In this document: positions 40,177-48,991 of the stretch, piece after piece
Layout of the letters: the number at the start of each line of letters is the position of its first letter
Position numbering within the stretch: the stretch's first letter is position 1
Made by a program: the position numbers and the translations under genes
Source of the DNA: Azoarcus sp. CIB
GTDB taxonomy: Bacteria > Pseudomonadota > Gammaproteobacteria > Burkholderiales > Rhodocyclaceae
NCBI RefSeq assembly: GCF_001190925.1
Contig: NZ_CP011072.1
Location: forward strand, 2,976,001-3,040,000
Reading direction: 5' to 3'
Length of the DNA stretch: 64,000 nucleotides
Notes under the pieces: generated by a model
What the model was told of the DNA's origin: nothing
Seen by the model: the letters and a program-made list of their open reading frames with translations, nothing else
Database searches by the model: none

Positions 40177-41475
40177 ATGTCGTATTTCGATCAGACCACC
40201 GAAACCCTCCCGCGCAAACAGCTCGCCGCCCTGCAACTGGAGAAACTGCAGGCGATGATGACCGAGCTGTGGGGCAAGAACCGCTTCTACAGCAGCAAAT
40301 GGAAGGCCGCCGGCGTCGAGCCACGCGACATCCGCTCGCTCGACGACCTCGCGCGCCTGCCGCTGACGACAAAATCCGAGCTGATGGAGGACCAGGCGGC
40401 GAACGGCCCCTTCGGCACCAACCTGACCTACCCGGTCGAGCACTACACCCGCCTGCACCAGACCTCGGGCACGACGGGCGTGCCGTTGAAAGTGCTCGAC
40501 ACCCAGGATTCGTGGGACTGGTGGGCGAAGTGCTGGGCGCACGTGTTGGCGGGCTCAGGGGTCGATGCGAGCGACCGCGTTTTCCTCGCGTTCGCCTTCG
40601 GCCCCTTCATCGGTTTCTGGGCGGCACTCGAAGGCGCACGCAAGCTCGGCGCAGTGATGATCCCCGGCGGCGGCCGCGATTCGCTGCAGCGCCTGGAACT
40701 GATGCGCGAAACCGGCGCGACGGTGCTGTGCTGTACGCCGACCTATGCGCTGCGGCTGGCGGAAGTGGCACGTGAACACGGCTTCGACATGAGCTCGCTG
40801 AAAATGAAGTCGACGGTGCATGCCGGCGAGCCGGGCGCGAACATCCCGTCGACCAAGGAGCGCATCGAATCCTCGTGGTCGGCGAAGTGCTTCGACCACG
40901 CGGGCGCATCGGAAATCGGCGCGCATTCCTTCGAATGCGAGAAGCAGCCGGGCGGCACGCACCTGATCGAGTCGGAATTCATCGCCGAGGTCATCGACCC
41001 CAAGACCGGCGAAGCGGTGAAGCCGGGCGAGCGCGGTGAGCTCGTGATCACCAACCTCGGCCGCTGGGGCTTCCCGCTGATCCGCTATCGCACCGGCGAC
41101 CTCGTCGAGGTGAACCTCGACCCGTGTTCCTGCGGGCGGACGTTCATGCGCTTCCAGGGCGGCATCCTCGGCCGCGCCGACGACATGGTCACGGTGCGCG
41201 GCGTGAACGTGTTCCCGGCGGGCGTGGAAAACATCATCCGCAAGTTCGTCGAAGTGGACGAGTTCCGCATCACCGTCAGCAAGGTGAAGCACATGGACGA
41301 GATGGACATCGAGGTCGAGCTGTGCGAAGGCGCCGATCCCGCGGTCGTGCATTCGATCGCCGAACGCCTCGACTCGATGCTCGCGTTCCGTCCGCGCGTG
41401 CATAACGTCGGCCGCAACATCCTGCCGCGCTTCGACATGAAGGCGAAGCGCTTCCACGTGAACCGCGCGGCCTGA
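40177..41475 (+). CDS. PaaK-type aryl-CoA ligase, candidate 4-hydroxybenzoate-CoA ligase
   Basis: A 432-residue AMP-forming ligase of the phenylacetate-CoA ligase branch. The ATP loop is HQTSGTTGVPLKV. HAGASEIGAHSFECE and LIRYRTGDLVEV are the next adenylate-forming motifs, and GRADDMVTVRGVNVFP marks the C-terminal hinge. The predicted mass of about 48 kDa is like that reported for the 4-hydroxybenzoate-CoA ligase of Thauera. Its place right after the carboxylase genes makes 4-hydroxybenzoate the likely substrate, though phenylacetate-like acids remain possible. Confidence 0.8.
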   Translation: MSYFDQTTETLPRKQLAALQLEKLQAMMTELWGKNRFYSSKWKAAGVEPRDIRSLDDLARLPLTTKSELMEDQAANGPFGTNLTYPVEHYTRLHQTSGTTGVPLKVLDTQDSWDWWAKCWAHVLAGSGVDASDRVFLAFAFGPFIGFWAALEGARKLGAVMIPGGGRDSLQRLELMRETGATVLCCTPTYALRLAEVAREHGFDMSSLKMKSTVHAGEPGANIPSTKERIESSWSAKCFDHAGASEIGAHSFECEKQPGGTHLIESEFIAEVIDPKTGEAVKPGERGELVITNLGRWGFPLIRYRTGDLVEVNLDPCSCGRTFMRFQGGILGRADDMVTVRGVNVFPAGVENIIRKFVEVDEFRITVSKVKHMDEMDIEVELCEGADPAVVHSIAERLDSMLAFRPRVHNVGRNILPRFDMKAKRFHVNRAA

Positions 41476-41581
41476 GCCCGCTTCCGCAGCGAGTACCGGC
41501 AATGGCCCGGCCGAGGCCAGGGGCGGCAACGCCCCGATTCGGCCAACGACGGCATCGCAAACAAGAAATCAAGGAGGAGGC

Positions 41582-42511
41582 ATGAGACTCAAGCAAGTCG
41601 GCGTCGCGCTGGCCCTGTCGGGGCTGCTCATCGGCAATGCACTCGCGAAGGAAGGGGGCGACCAGTATCCGCATGGAAGCGAGAACTGGGTGGCGGGCGC
41701 ACTACCGCCACCTGGAAACTATTTCCTCAACTACTTCGGCTACTACCACGCCGACAGCCTGCGCGACGGCGACGGCGACAAGGTGCCCGGGACCGGTGTC
41801 AGCGCCTGGTTCGACGCGATGCGCGTCGTCAAGGTCACGAACACGAAGATCCTCGGCGGAGACTGGGCGGTACAGGCCATCCTGCCCGTCGTGCAGCAGA
41901 AGCTGACTCTCGGCGACAGCAAGACCGTCACCGGGATCGGCGACATGCTGTTCTCGCCGCTCGTGATCGGCTGGCATGCCGGCAACCTGCACTGGGTCTT
42001 CGCCCTCGATTTCTTCGCCCCGACGGGCGAATACAAGTCGGGGCAGCCGCTCAAGAGCATCGGCACCAACTACTGGAGCGTGGAGCCCGTCCTCGCGGTG
42101 ACCTGGATCTCGGATGCCGGCTGGGAGCTGTCGGGCAAGTTCATGTACAACATGAAGTTGAAGAACAAGGACTTCCGCCCTGCCCCCGGCGCGCCGAAAA
42201 TGGATTACGAGTCGGGCGACGAGTTTCGCGTCGATTACCTCGCGGGCAAACGCTTCGGTCCGTGGGGTGTGGGCCTGTCCGGCTACTACCTGAAGCAGAC
42301 GACCAACGACAAACTCGACGGCGAAACGCTGTCGTCGGCGCTCGGGCCGTGGTCGTCGGGGCGCAAGGGCGCGGTGTTCGCGATCGGGCCCAGCGTCAGC
42401 TACACGACCAAGGGCGGCACGATGTTCATCGGCCAGTGGCAGCACGAAACCGAGGCCGAGAACCGCTTCCAGGGCGACAAGGCGTGGTTCCGGCTGATCA
42501 TGCCGTTCTGA
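41582..42511 (+). CDS. outer-membrane channel, phenol-degradation (MetA_deg) family
   Basis: A 309-residue exported beta-barrel-like protein. The signal peptide covers residues 1-22 (LSGLLIGNALAKEGG, cleavage after ALA). Alternating strands and a C-terminal Phe are typical of outer-membrane proteins. PPPGNYFLNYFGYYHAD is a hallmark of the family found in phenol meta-pathway clusters. It probably lets hydrophobic aromatics cross the outer membrane. An aaggaggagg ribosome site precedes the ATG. It is probably the last gene of the phenol island. Confidence 0.82.
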   Translation: MRLKQVGVALALSGLLIGNALAKEGGDQYPHGSENWVAGALPPPGNYFLNYFGYYHADSLRDGDGDKVPGTGVSAWFDAMRVVKVTNTKILGGDWAVQAILPVVQQKLTLGDSKTVTGIGDMLFSPLVIGWHAGNLHWVFALDFFAPTGEYKSGQPLKSIGTNYWSVEPVLAVTWISDAGWELSGKFMYNMKLKNKDFRPAPGAPKMDYESGDEFRVDYLAGKRFGPWGVGLSGYYLKQTTNDKLDGETLSSALGPWSSGRKGAVFAIGPSVSYTTKGGTMFIGQWQHETEAENRFQGDKAWFRLIMPF

Positions 42512-42539
42512 CAGGCGCGTGACGCGCCGCCGCCCGGAC

Positions 42540-44147
42540 TTACGGGAGGCGGCGTGCCGCGGAGAACTGCTGCTCGAAGTCGTCCAACGGCACCGGGCGG
42601 CTGAAGAAATAGCCCTGGAAGTTGCTACAGCCGTGCACCGCGAGGAAGTTGCGCTGTTCAGCGGTCTCGACGCCTTCGGCGATCACCTCCAGGCCCAGGC
42701 TCTGGCCGAGCGCGATGATGGTGCGGACGATGGCGGCGTCGTTGGCGTTCTCGGTCACGTCGCGCACGAAGGACTGGTCGATCTTGAGCTGGTCGAGCGG
42801 CAGCCGCCGCAGGCAGGACAGCGACGAGAAGCCGGTGCCGAAGTCGTCGAGCGAGAACTGGATGCCCGTCGCCTTGAGCGTCGCCATCTTGTCGACGACC
42901 TGGTCGATGTTCTCGACGACCATGCTCTCGGTCAGCTCGAGCTTGAGGTTCGCGGGGTCCGCCCCCGTCGCCCTGACGACATCGAGCACTTCGTGGACGA
43001 AGTCGTCCTGCCGGAACTGCCGCGCGCTGACATTCACGGACAGCCTGAGGTGGCGCGTGGCCACGTCGGACTCCCACACCTTGAGCTGCCGGCACGCCGT
43101 TTCCAGCACCCAGCGGCCGATCGGCAGGATCATCCCCGATTCTTCCGCGAGCGGGATGAACTCGCACGGCGGGATCATCCCGCGCTCGGGGTGCAGCCAG
43201 CGGATCAGCACCTCGGCCCCCTGGATCGAGCCGGCACAATCCACCTGCATCTGGTAGTAGAGCCGCAACTGGTCGGGCAGCGCCTTGCTCAGCCAGCCTT
43301 CCAGGCGCACGCGTTCCTCCAGCGCCGCCTGCATCGCGGCATCGAAGAAATGGATGCCGCCACGCCCGCGGCTGCGCGCCTCGAACATCGACGCATCGGC
43401 CTGCTTGAGCAACTCGTCCACGGTGCCTTCCGCGCCCGAGAACATGCTGATGCCGATGCTGACCGAACACTGGATCTCCTGACCGTCGACATCGAGCGGC
43501 TGCCTGATCACCGCCTGGATGCGCTCGGCGATCTCGCGCGCGGCGATCGCTGCGGCATCCTTTTCCGGGCTCAGGCCGTTGGCGACCACGACGAACTCGT
43601 CGCTGCCGACGCGCGCGACGGTGTCCTCGCGGTGAACGCTGGCGGCAACCCGACGCGCGATCTCGACCAGCAGGCGGTCGCCGACCTCGTGGCCGCGCGT
43701 GTCGTTGAGCGCCCGGAAACCGTCCAGGTCGATGAACAGCACCGCGCCGCGCGTCTCGCTGCGGCGCCCGGCCAGCAGCGATTGTCCGAGGCGGTCGAAC
43801 AGCAGGCGGCGATTCGGCAGGCTGGTGAGCGAATCGTAGAAGGACAGGTTATGCACCTGTTCCTCGGCGTGTCGGCGTTCCGTCTCCGACGCGAGCTCGC
43901 GCCGCAGACTCTGGTCCAGCCTGCCGACCAGGCGAATCAACAGGCCGTACAGCAACACGGCCGTGATCGCGACGAAGAACCAGCCCTTGCCCTGGCTGAC
44001 CTTCACGATGAGGTCGGGGTCGCGGAAGAGGAAACCCACCGCTTCGTCGGAAAGCAGGATCCACAGCGAAGCGAACACCGCATACGCCAGGACGACCCTG
44101 AGTACGCCTGCCTTCGCATCGAGCGTGCTGTCCTGTTCTCCCATCAA
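42540..44147 (-). CDS. membrane GGDEF-EAL protein (c-di-GMP turnover)
   Basis: A 535-residue protein. Two N-terminal membrane helices (about 14-40 and 50-70) precede a GGDEF domain (about 95-255) and an EAL domain (about 275-525). The cyclase motif is GSDEF rather than GGDEF, so cyclase activity is doubtful. The EAL domain is intact by its other motifs (GAEVLIRW, LELTES, DDFGTGFSSL, IAEGVET), with Val in place of Ala in EAL. It is likely a phosphodiesterase. Tandem ATGs lie at 44147 and 44144. Confidence 0.85.
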   Translation of the reverse strand: MMGEQDSTLDAKAGVLRVVLAYAVFASLWILLSDEAVGFLFRDPDLIVKVSQGKGWFFVAITAVLLYGLLIRLVGRLDQSLRRELASETERRHAEEQVHNLSFYDSLTSLPNRRLLFDRLGQSLLAGRRSETRGAVLFIDLDGFRALNDTRGHEVGDRLLVEIARRVAASVHREDTVARVGSDEFVVVANGLSPEKDAAAIAAREIAERIQAVIRQPLDVDGQEIQCSVSIGISMFSGAEGTVDELLKQADASMFEARSRGRGGIHFFDAAMQAALEERVRLEGWLSKALPDQLRLYYQMQVDCAGSIQGAEVLIRWLHPERGMIPPCEFIPLAEESGMILPIGRWVLETACRQLKVWESDVATRHLRLSVNVSARQFRQDDFVHEVLDVVRATGADPANLKLELTESMVVENIDQVVDKMATLKATGIQFSLDDFGTGFSSLSCLRRLPLDQLKIDQSFVRDVTENANDAAIVRTIIALGQSLGLEVIAEGVETAEQRNFLAVHGCSNFQGYFFSRPVPLDDFEQQFSAARRLP

Positions 44148-44280
44148 CGAACTTCCCCAAAACGGCTGGCCGCCGCGACATCGCAGCAGCCGGAATGAGT
44201 CCTATTAAATCGCGAAACGGCCATATGCCGACAGGAAAAAATTCCCGCCGGGCATCAAGCGCGCGGCCGTCAAGGTTGGC

Positions 44281-44499
44281 TCAGAACGGCAGGCGACGCT
44301 TCGGAGGCTGGGCCGGCTTCTTCGCGGCCTCGGGTTTCACGGCCTTCACGGGTTTGCGCGGGAGGTTCATTTCCTCGCGCGCGAAACGGACCTTGCCTTC
44401 GAGCACGCAGCCACGCATGCCGGGCTCGCACACCGCGCCCTGTACGCGCTGACACACGCCATCGATGTCGTGTGGACAACTCCATGCGCCGCTGCTCAT
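44281..44499 (-). CDS. small Cys-rich protein of unknown function
   Basis: A 72-residue protein beginning MSSGAWSCPHDIDGVCQRV, with five cysteines in its first ~40 residues (CPHDIDGVC, GAVC, MRGCV), and ending in a basic Lys/Pro tail (PPKRRLPF). The Cys spacing suggests metal or Fe-S binding. I do not recognise the family. The ATG at 44499 has gggag at a good distance; an in-frame ATG at 44562 has none. It is divergent from nudC. Confidence 0.6.
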   Translation of the reverse strand: MSSGAWSCPHDIDGVCQRVQGAVCEPGMRGCVLEGKVRFAREEMNLPRKPVKAVKPEAAKKPAQPPKRRLPF

Positions 44500-44653
44500 G
44501 TCGAAACGCTCCCGCTCGTCGCTCAAAAGCCAACCATAACGCAGCACGGACAGCTCCCCCATGAGGAAGGTCAATTCAGCCGATATGTTGCGCGGGCGCG
44601 GTGTGCCGCGCATCATGACTGCAACATCCATCCGACCGACGGTGTGCCCCCCC

Positions 44654-45490
44654 ATGTTCATTCCCGGACACGTCTCCCCTGATCCGCTCGGCGACGACGA
44701 CCTGTGTTTCGTATTCCGCAAGAACGCCCTGCTCGTGCACAACCGGGAGGGCGATACCCGGGTGCCTGCGCGCGGCGAGCCGGGCGGGCTGCATCCGTCG
44801 AGCCGGCAGCACTATATCGGACGCATCGGGGACCGGCACTGCTACGCCGCGGACGCCGGACCGGATGCGCCCGCTCCGGAGGGAATGGAGTGGCATGATC
44901 TGCGCTCCCTGTTCAGCCGGCTCGACGAAACCTCATTCGGGGTGGCGGGACGCGCCGTGCAGATCGTGCAGTGGGATCTGACGCATCGCTACTGCGGCCG
45001 CTGCGGCACGGCAACGGAGCCGCACCCGAGCGAGCGTTCGCGGGTGTGCCCCGGCTGCGGCATGGTCCACTACCCGCGCCTGGCCCCGGCGGTGATGGCG
45101 CTGGTGCGGCGCGGCGACGAACTGCTGCTCGCACGCTCCCCGCACTTTCCCGAAGGCATGTTCAGCGCGCTGGCCGGGTTCGTCGAGCCGGGCGAATCGC
45201 TGGAGCAGACGCTGGCGCGCGAAGTACGCGAGGAGGTCGGGATCGAGATCACCAACGTCCGTTATTTCGGCAGCCAACCCTGGCCTTTTCCGAATTCGCT
45301 GATGATCGGCTTCGTCGCTGACTACGCCGGCGGCAGGATCGTCCTGCAGCCCGAGGAGATCGAGGCCGCAGACTGGTTCACGATCGACCGCCTGCCGCGC
45401 CTGCCGCACCGCATCAGCATCGCGCGGCGACTGATCGACGCAGCGGTGCGCGAAATCGAAGCGAGCCGAGCAGCCAGCTGCCGATCGTGA
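44654..45490 (+). CDS. nudC: NADH pyrophosphatase NudC
   Basis: A 278-residue nudix enzyme. A four-Cys zinc ribbon (YCGRCGTATEP and VCPGCG) precedes the nudix box GFVEPGESLEQTLAREVREE. The NudC-specific SQPWPFPNSLM follows. It hydrolyses NADH and can remove NAD caps from RNA. The ATG at 44654 suits the family length (E. coli 257); an in-frame ATG at 44615 is possible. Confidence 0.9.
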   Translation: MFIPGHVSPDPLGDDDLCFVFRKNALLVHNREGDTRVPARGEPGGLHPSSRQHYIGRIGDRHCYAADAGPDAPAPEGMEWHDLRSLFSRLDETSFGVAGRAVQIVQWDLTHRYCGRCGTATEPHPSERSRVCPGCGMVHYPRLAPAVMALVRRGDELLLARSPHFPEGMFSALAGFVEPGESLEQTLAREVREEVGIEITNVRYFGSQPWPFPNSLMIGFVADYAGGRIVLQPEEIEAADWFTIDRLPRLPHRISIARRLIDAAVREIEASRAASCRS

Positions 45491-45611
45491 CACTCTATGG
45501 AATTCATTTTTTAATTCAATTGGAGCTATCGCACACCGATCGTTAGAGTGACACCCATCGAGCGAGACAAACCGCTCGGTCCTCTTACCCACTACGACAC
45601 AGGAGTGCGAC

Positions 45612-46175
45612 ATGTCCCGGATCAACCAGCAGATCAAGTCCTTCAAGGCCACCGCCTTCCACAACGGCAAGTTCGTTCCGGTCAGTGACGAGACGCTGAA
45701 AGGCCAGTGGTCGGTGGTGTTCTTCTACCCGGCCGACTTCACCTTCGTGTGCCCGACCGAGCTCGGCGACCTCGCCGACAACTACGCCGAGTTCCAGAAG
45801 ATGGGCGTCGAGATCTACGCCGTGTCGACCGACACCCACTTCACCCACAAGGCGTGGCACGACAGCTCGGAGACGATCGGCAAGATCCGCTACCCGATGG
45901 TCGGCGACCCCACCGGCACGATCTCGCGCAACTTCGACGTGATGATCGAATCGGAAGGCCTGGCCGACCGCGGCACCTTCGTGATCGACCCTGACGGCAA
46001 GATCCAGATCGTCGAGATCACCGCCGGCGGCATCGGCCGCGACGCGTCAGAGCTGCTGCGCAAGGTCAAGGCCGCGCAATACGTCGCCAGCCACCCGGGC
46101 GAAGTGTGCCCGGCGAAGTGGAAGGAAGGCGACGCGACGCTGGCTCCCTCGCTGGACCTCGTCGGCAAGATCTGA
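45612..46175 (+). CDS. ahpC: alkyl hydroperoxide reductase subunit C (peroxiredoxin)
   Basis: A 187-residue typical 2-Cys peroxiredoxin. The peroxidatic Cys is in [12 protein letters not shown] (residue 47) and the resolving Cys in GEVCPAKW (residue 166). It reduces hydrogen and organic peroxides in the cytoplasm using AhpF. The 121-base leader is AT-richer; I could not assign an OxyR site with confidence. The ribosome site is aggag. Confidence 0.95.
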   Translation: MSRINQQIKSFKATAFHNGKFVPVSDETLKGQWSVVFFYPADFTFVCPTELGDLADNYAEFQKMGVEIYAVSTDTHFTHKAWHDSSETIGKIRYPMVGDPTGTISRNFDVMIESEGLADRGTFVIDPDGKIQIVEITAGGIGRDASELLRKVKAAQYVASHPGEVCPAKWKEGDATLAPSLDLVGKI

Positions 46176-46190
46176 GCCGGCACATAACGC

Positions 46191-46290
46191 GCAGGGCGGG
46201 AGAAGCGCAGCGCATCCCGCCAATCCAAGCGCAGGCACCCGCCCGACGGCCGCATGGCGGGATACGCCTGGGGCTCCTCCCGCCCTACGC
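46191..46290. repeat. GGCGGGA/TCCCGCC repeat pair between ahpC and ahpF
   Basis: Copy a (46191-46221) is the reverse complement of the ~31-base unit; copy b (46256-46290) is a diverged direct copy. Each unit can fold as a hairpin with GGCGGGA/TCCCGCC arms, ending in CCTACGC in the direct orientation. Further copies are at 47924-47956 and 51041-51071. Confidence 0.75.
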
Positions 46291-46340
46291 CCTCGCCGGC
46301 CCTATGCCCCCGCCCCCTGCATTTCACGGACGACCCCGCC

Positions 46341-47897
46341 ATGCTCGACGCGAACATCAAGAAGCAGTTGAAGACCTACCTCGAACGCCTCACCCAGCCG
46401 ATCGAAATCGTCGCCTCGCTGGACGACGGCGACAAGTCGCGCGAGATGCAGGCCCTGCTCGGCGACATCGCCGAACAGTCGAATCTGATCACCATCGTCG
46501 AACGCCGCGACGACACCGAACGCAAGCCCTCCTTCGCGATCAACCGCAAGGGTGAGGACACCGGCGTGCGCTTCGCCGGCCTGCCGATGGGCCACGAATT
46601 CACGTCGCTGATCCTCGCGCTGCTGCAGGTCGGCGGCCACCCGCCCAAGGTCGAGCAGGAGGTGATCGAGCAGATCCGCGCGATCGAAGGCAGCTACGAG
46701 TTCGAGACCTTCATCTCGCTCTCCTGCCACAACTGCCCGGATGTCGCGCAGGCGCTCAACCTGCTGTCGGTGATCAACCCCAACATCCGCCACACGATGA
46801 TCGACGGCGCGCTGTTCCAGGCCGAGGTCGACGCCCGTCAGGTGATGGCGGTGCCGACCGTGTTCCTCAACGGCCAGCACTTCGGCCAGGGCCGCATGGA
46901 ACTTGCCGAGATCGTGGCGAAGATCGACACCGGCGCCCAGGCTCGTGCGGCCGGGAAGATCGCCGCGAAAGACGAATTCGACGTGCTCGTCGTCGGCGGC
47001 GGGCCGGCCGGCGCCGCGGCGGCGATCTACGCCGCACGCAAGGGCATCCGCACCGGCGTCGTCGCCGAACGCTTCGGCGGCCAGGTGATGGACACCCTCG
47101 CGATCGAGAATTTCATCTCGGTGACGGCCACCGAAGGCCCGAAGCTCGCGATGGCGCTCGAGGAGCACGTCAAGGAATACGACGTCGACATCATGAACCT
47201 GCAGCGCGCAGCGGCGGTGATCCCGCAGGAGCGCGGCTTCGAGGTGAAGCTCGAGAACGGCGCGTCGCTCAAGGCCCGTTCGGTGATCCTCGCGACCGGC
47301 GCGCGCTGGCGCGAAATGAACGTGCCGGGCGAGAAGGAATTCCGCGGCAAGGGCGTGGCCTACTGCCCGCACTGCGACGGCCCGCTGTTCAAGGGCAAGC
47401 GCGTCGCGGTGATCGGCGGCGGCAACTCGGGTGTCGAAGCGGCGATCGACCTCGCCGGGATCGTCTCGCACCTCACGCTGCTCGAATTCGCCGACACGCT
47501 GCGCGCCGACGCGGTGCTGCAGAAGAAGCTCGCGAGCCTGCCCAACGTCACGGTCATCACCAACGCGCAGACCACCGAAGTGACGGGCGAAGCGAAAGTG
47601 AACGGACTGGTCTACAAGGATCGCGTGTCGGGCGAAACGCAGCGCATCGCGCTTGAAGGCATCTTCGTGCAGATCGGCCTGCTGCCGAACACGGACTTCG
47701 TGAAGGACACGGTCGAGCGCACGAGATTCGGCGAGATCGTCGTCGATGCGCGCGGCCAGACTTCGGTGCCGGGCCTGTTCGCGGCCGGCGACTGCACGAC
47801 GGTTCCCTTCAAGCAGATCGTCATCGCGATGGGCGACGGCGCGAAAGCCTCGCTGGCGGCCTTCGATCACCTGATCAGGGAGTCCGTGCCGGCCTGA
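46341..47897 (+). CDS. ahpF: alkyl hydroperoxide reductase subunit F
   Basis: A 518-residue flavoprotein disulfide reductase, close to the E. coli length. The N-terminal tandem thioredoxin folds include SCHNCPDV (CXXC). FAD binding is at [19 protein letters not shown], the second CXXC in [10 protein letters not shown], and NAD(P)H binding at [15 protein letters not shown]. It passes electrons from NADH to AhpC. It follows ahpC after a repeat-bearing gap of 165 bases, likely in one transcript. Confidence 0.95.
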   Translation: MLDANIKKQLKTYLERLTQPIEIVASLDDGDKSREMQALLGDIAEQSNLITIVERRDDTERKPSFAINRKGEDTGVRFAGLPMGHEFTSLILALLQVGGHPPKVEQEVIEQIRAIEGSYEFETFISLSCHNCPDVAQALNLLSVINPNIRHTMIDGALFQAEVDARQVMAVPTVFLNGQHFGQGRMELAEIVAKIDTGAQARAAGKIAAKDEFDVLVVGGGPAGAAAAIYAARKGIRTGVVAERFGGQVMDTLAIENFISVTATEGPKLAMALEEHVKEYDVDIMNLQRAAAVIPQERGFEVKLENGASLKARSVILATGARWREMNVPGEKEFRGKGVAYCPHCDGPLFKGKRVAVIGGGNSGVEAAIDLAGIVSHLTLLEFADTLRADAVLQKKLASLPNVTVITNAQTTEVTGEAKVNGLVYKDRVSGETQRIALEGIFVQIGLLPNTDFVKDTVERTRFGEIVVDARGQTSVPGLFAAGDCTTVPFKQIVIAMGDGAKASLAAFDHLIRESVPA

Positions 47898-47923
47898 CGT
47901 TCAGGGCGATTGCCGGGCCTTCT

Positions 47924-47956
47924 GGCGGGATGCGCTGCGCTTCTCCCGCCCTACGC
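47924..47956. repeat. GGCGGGA/TCCCGCC repeat, copy c
   Basis: One 33-base unit in the 144-base gap between convergent ahpF and the hypothetical gene. Arms GGCGGGA and TCCCGCC surround a GATGCGCTGCGCTTC-like loop. It could also act as a terminator hairpin. Confidence 0.75.
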
Positions 47957-48041
47957 TTGCTGCAGAAGAAACTCCCGGCGCGACAGATGACCGTGCGCGC
48001 CGGGAGTGCGGGTGACGCAGAACTGCATCACCCGCGAAAAC

Positions 48042-48629
48042 TCACGCGGCTGCGCGGCGATCCGGGAAGTTGATGACCGCGTCGGACTGACGGCGTTCGG
48101 CGTACAACGAGTCCTCCAGCCCGGCACGGCCAGAGGTGCCAGAATCGGCGGAATACTCGACCGGCACCTTGCCCGCCACCGCCGCGAGGTTGCCCTGCGC
48201 CGCGGCCAGCAGTTCGTAGCAGGACGCGGCCAGTGCCTCGATCCTGCGCGAGTTCTGGGCATGCAGCGGGGAGAACGCATCGTCGGACGACGCGGCGGGA
48301 TCGGCCTCCTGCCGCAATGCCAGCTCGGAGATCGCAATGTTCGCGGCCTCGTTCTGGATCTGGTAGAGCCGTTCGCGCAGCGCCACGAGGGCGGTGTTCA
48401 TGCGCGCGATCGTGCGCATTGTCGGCAGGCGCCGCGGCGCGCCCTCCCCGGCGCTGTCCGTCCATTGCGCAAGTCCGTCATCGACGGTCGCACGTGCGAG
48501 CTGCCACGCCACTTCGGCATTCAGGCGCTGATCCCACGCGATCTCGTTCGCCTCGCCCTGCCCGACGGGCGGGATGAACTCGTTCTCCAGATTGGGTGCG
48601 GAGAGTCGTTCGTTCGGTGTCATGCTCAT
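48042..48629 (-). CDS. hypothetical helical protein, possibly phasin-like
   Basis: A 195-residue Ala/Glu/Arg-rich protein of predicted all-helical character, without membrane segments or a signal peptide. It has one Cys. Segments such as SRRIEALAASCYELLAAAQGN recall phasins, but similarity is too weak to name it. The ATG at 48629 follows a strong ggaggaga ribosome site. It stands alone between ahpF and the radical SAM gene and has an AT-rich upstream region. Confidence 0.6.
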   Translation of the reverse strand: MSMTPNERLSAPNLENEFIPPVGQGEANEIAWDQRLNAEVAWQLARATVDDGLAQWTDSAGEGAPRRLPTMRTIARMNTALVALRERLYQIQNEAANIAISELALRQEADPAASSDDAFSPLHAQNSRRIEALAASCYELLAAAQGNLAAVAGKVPVEYSADSGTSGRAGLEDSLYAERRQSDAVINFPDRRAAA

Positions 48630-48991
48630 TGCTGTCTCCTCCATTGAATCCTGTCCGGCTGCGGTCTGATGCCGATTTACCGGTCGATGTTAAAGCCCCG
48701 ATTTTGCAAAATTATTATCGAAATCAAAGATATCTCCGATACCTCCCTTCGGGTAGCGGCACTACCCGCTTTCGGGCCGGTCGATGAATCCGTATTTTCT
48801 TTTGAGTCCATTGCGCAGCGAAGGTTCGCAGTGCGTTACTGCGGAAACCCATCCCCCTCCTGACCGGTAGTCTCGTCTTCGCCTCGCCGCTCCACAGGCG
48901 GCGAGCAGTGCTCGCCGAAACCCCTGCTCCGCCCCCCTTGAAGGGAGAGGAATACGGTGCCCCAGCAGACTTCACATATCTGATTGCCGCC
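48630..48991. other. intergenic region with AT-rich promoter and repeat copy 3
   Basis: The side near the hypothetical gene (about 48680-48735) is clearly AT-rich (GATTTTGCAAAATTATTATC) and probably holds its promoter. The other half holds the degenerate composite repeat. No gene seen. Confidence 0.5.
48844..48950. repeat. composite palindromic repeat, copy 3, degenerate
   Basis: GAAACCCATCCCCCTCCTGACC (48844-48865) and CCCCCCTTGAAGGGAGAGG (48932-48950) match the right arm of copies 1 and 2. They are split by ~66 bases of unrelated sequence with its own small hairpin (GGCGGCGAG region). Confidence 0.65.

Noticed and set aside
45491-45611. Possible OxyR site in the ahpC leader
   Set aside because: ATAG/CTAT-like pieces are present but spacing and symmetry do not fit the consensus.
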